Below are positions 61,949 through 64,000 of a stretch of 64,000 nucleotides of DNA, piece after piece. Made by a program: the position numbers and the translations under genes. A model generated the notes under the pieces. That model saw only the letters and a program-made list of their open reading frames with translations. It was not told where the DNA came from and searched no databases. Positions within the stretch are counted from its first letter, which is position 1, and the number at the start of each line of letters is the position of its first letter. The stretch is from Aulostomus chinensis (lineage: Eukaryota; Chordata; Actinopteri; Syngnathiformes; Aulostomidae): positions 3,931,001-3,995,000 of the forward strand of contig JBBMOA010000008.1 of NCBI GenBank assembly GCA_037954235.1. The letters run 5' to 3'.

Positions 61949-62400
61949 AACTAGACAAGTCAAAGGACACTGATACCTGACATGAACACAACATCTGTGG
62001 AACAACTTATAATGAAAACATCTCCTGGTAGTGGAGGATGACCAGGTCGCTGTAACAAGCACACCGCTGTGATGTGGTATTTCTTATTTGACCGCTTTAT
62101 ACTTGCCTACTTTTTTACAACTGCATGAAAATACTGTTAAAACTGCAGAACACGCTGAACAGTAGGCTGAGTCTCAGGTCGAGTGGGAACCGTGCTCTTT
62201 GTAGGAGAAGTAATTCTTTGTCAGTATAAAATAAAGTAGTAGTCATACTGATCTCCACTGGTTGCCCAAGTGGACATTCATTTGATGAAGTGAAATATTG
62301 CTTTATGCTTGATAAACAATCATTCAGAAAAGGAGAACGTTTACGTTTGTCACTTCAATTAGAAATTCAGGATTGGTTAAATATTTGATATGTGGTTGTC
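61949..62400. other. Noncoding spacer
   Basis: Nothing recognised. Confidence 0.35.
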
Positions 62401-62434
62401 AGGCACCACGGTGGTGCGGATGGATGGATGGATG
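62401..62434 (+). mobile_element. SINE micro-remnant: head joined to tail
   Basis: caggcaccacggtggtgc (SINE 5' end) is directly followed by ggatggatggatggatg (SINE 3' tail). The roughly 300-bp body is missing, so this is an internal deletion copy. Confidence 0.65.
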
Positions 62435-62452
62435 TGATTGTCATATACACAA

Positions 62453-62455
<3 letters not shown>

Positions 62456-62517
<62 letters not shown>

Positions 62518-62540
62518 GTGTGTATATATATATATATATA

Positions 62541-62604
<64 letters not shown>

Positions 62605-62736
62605 ATATGTGTATATATATAATATGTGTATATATATAATATGTATATATAATATGTATATATATATAATATGTATATAGTTATACACACATGCACATAT
62701 ATATGTATATTCCTGTGCCTGTAGTTATATAGTTAT

Positions 62737-62809
<73 letters not shown>

Positions 62810-62816
62810 ATATGTA
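62456..62816. repeat. AT-rich satellite with shrinking (TA)n-ATATGTG units and a CA block
   Basis: Long (TA)n, then repeated (TA)n-ATATGTG modules whose (TA)n arm becomes shorter from left to right, a CA run at 62741-62767, and a terminal (TA)n run to 62806. All the Tyr/Ile-rich frames here are artefacts. Confidence 0.92.
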
Positions 62817-62953
62817 TTTCTCTGCAGACCGCTTGATGTTTTTGTCGAGAAAGTTGATATATTGCTCTTTCATGGTACTGTTTACTGTGATTAGGGTCCC
62901 TGCTTCCCTTTTGGTGTTCTTTGGATTGAAGGCTTCTCCTTTTTTACACCAAA
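62817..62953. other. Short spacer
   Basis: Nothing recognised. Confidence 0.4.
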
Positions 62954-62957
62954 TTAA

Positions 62958-63774
62958 AGGTCACCTAGAATGAAAATCATTGTTTTCGTGTTTTTGGTGT
63001 TTATTCAACATCCCCCAGTTGTGGGGAATACACACGAAGTGTGAGGCAGTGTCATAACCTCTGTTTGAAGTATCTCCCCTTTTTTGAATTGCCACGGGAA
63101 AATGGACCAATGCGTTTTTGGCTGAAGTGTTGCGTCACAGTTCAGTCAGTGCCCCCCCCCCCCCCCTTTACACACACACGCCCCTTCGACATATTTCGGG
63201 AGGGGGCGATTATGCGAGCGAGCCGAGTGAGTGCAGCTCCTCATAGAATTGGACTTTTGTTTTATCTGCGCTGTCTGTCGCCACAGGAAAACTCCCGGTT
63301 GTCCCGACGGCCACCCCGCCACTGCATATACGGCTGCATCCGCGAGTGGGCCGTGGCTACTTGGTATCTTATCTTACGAATGTTGTTGTATGATATGGAA
63401 GGTTGTCAATTGACAGTAGCAGTCACACTTAGCACCGGCGACAGTTTGCTGAGAAAGTGGGAGTACTTTCTTTTCAGTGACAGTGAGGGCAGCCAATCAC
63501 CGAGTAGTAGTTAAATGAGGTTGCCAGATAAACAACGGCAAACGATCACCGTCAACTCATGCACTTGCATAAATAATGAGGTTGCCAGATGAGGTCAGAA
63601 ACGACCCCAATAGGGACAAACGACGCATTCTAAACCCAACACGGTAACATAGCGGTTTCAGGGAGCCTTTTAGGAGGCTTCTGAGCCATTACAGACCCAA
63701 CCATTTTTTTGTGGGGTTACATATCACATCCCAGAACAAGAATTAATACCCCGTTCAACCTCTCTATGGCACCT
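62958..63774. mobile_element. TTAA-flanked nonautonomous DNA transposon (Kolobok-like), 817 bp
   Basis: TTAA lies at 62954-62957 and 63775-63778. Tips are AGGTCACCTAGA at the left and, in reverse complement, AGGTGCCATAGAGAGG at the right. TTAA duplication with AGGT tips is the pattern of Kolobok elements in fish, though a piggyBac relative is not excluded. The interior is GC-richer than the flanks, with a C-run (63153-63167) and two copies of ATGAGGTTGCCAGAT (63515-63529, 63579-63593). The plus frame 63041-63514 (157 codons) falls wholly inside and shows no transposase features. Confidence 0.6.
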
Positions 63775-63789
63775 TTAAGGATGCCTCAT

Positions 63790-64000
63790 TGTGGCTAAAC
63801 TATTACATTTTTGTTTCATCTGACCATAAAACAGAAGACCAGAAGGCTTCTTTTTTTTGTCCAGATGAGCATTTCCAAAGGCCAAGCAGGCTTTTGTGCA
63901 CCTTGGTCTGCATCTGTGGAACCCAGCAGTGTCCAGAGTCCGTTGGACTGTCTGCCTTCAGACAGCCCCCAGCAGAGCCCAGATTCACTGGGTGGCCTTG
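63790..64000 (-). pseudogene. Tc1-like transposase fragment at window edge
   Basis: Minus-strand translation reads QKKEAFWSSVLWSDETKM then two stops, running off the right edge of the window as GHPVNLGSAGG. FW..VLWSDETK is the conserved block around the second catalytic Asp of Tc1/mariner-family DDE transposases. Only about 60 codons are visible; the remaining catalytic part is absent after the stops. Family from motif memory. Confidence 0.5.

Noticed and set aside
62373..62696. Tyr/Ile-rich ORFs on both strands
   Set aside because: Translation of the AT satellite.
63041..63514. 157-codon plus frame
   Set aside because: Lies wholly inside the TTAA-flanked nonautonomous element and has a poly-Pro run from a C-tract; no transposase motif.

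Overview
The window looks like teleost fish nuclear DNA, probably a gene-poor intergenic or intronic stretch. The evidence is repeat content: one full-length but inactivated Rex3 (RTE-clade) LINE, about ten copies of a tRNA-derived fish SINE whose 3' tail resembles the Rex3-type GATG-rich tail, hAT foldback MITEs, a piggyBac relic, Ty3/gypsy-type LTRs, Tc1-like and hAT transposase remnants, and abundant CA/AT microsatellites. Almost every open reading frame is short and matches nothing I recognise. I found no intact host gene. The only host-gene candidate is one possible exon (5029-5159, +) with splice-like borders and a short coding start.

Layout. 1-5 kb: a hAT (ZMYM1/DUF4371-like) transposase pseudogene on the minus strand and two SINEs. 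5 kb: the possible exon, followed by a GA repeat. 6-18 kb: single-copy-looking DNA with SINE fragments, L2-like LINE scraps and microsatellites; 13.2-14.3 kb is AT-rich with many TAAT-type motifs and could hold conserved noncoding elements. 18.5-22.7 kb: a poly(A) tract bracketed by a direct repeat, a long-TIR DNA element (18674-19371), and at its right edge a 3.3 kb Rex3 copy with target-site duplications made from the end of that element. 23-28.7 kb: a 13-bp minisatellite, SINEs, and a three-level nest in which a piggyBac relic (25884-27617) carries a SINE that is itself split by a solo LTR (26294-26822).

32-38.4 kb: two ~204 bp near-complete foldback hAT MITEs. The second sits inside a putative 1.5 kb solo LTR (36743-38278). 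A 49-bp near-identical direct repeat lies 3 kb apart (35300 and 38297). 39-51 kb: a 24/32-bp minisatellite, homopolymer tracts, an old SINE and a hAT terminus. 52.6-53.1 kb: a decayed gypsy protease/linker region. 58.9-64 kb: SINE-like units, a 360-bp AT-rich satellite, an 817-bp TTAA-flanked (Kolobok-like) nonautonomous element, and a Tc1-like transposase scrap at the window edge.

Nothing here forms a pathway or operon. The coherent story is transposon archaeology: relative insertion order can be read from the nesting, and all recognised mobile-element coding regions are broken. I saw no convincing evidence of a previously undescribed system. The most worthwhile follow-ups are the nested insertions, the 49-bp duplicated segment, the LTR-with-MITE and the candidate exon.
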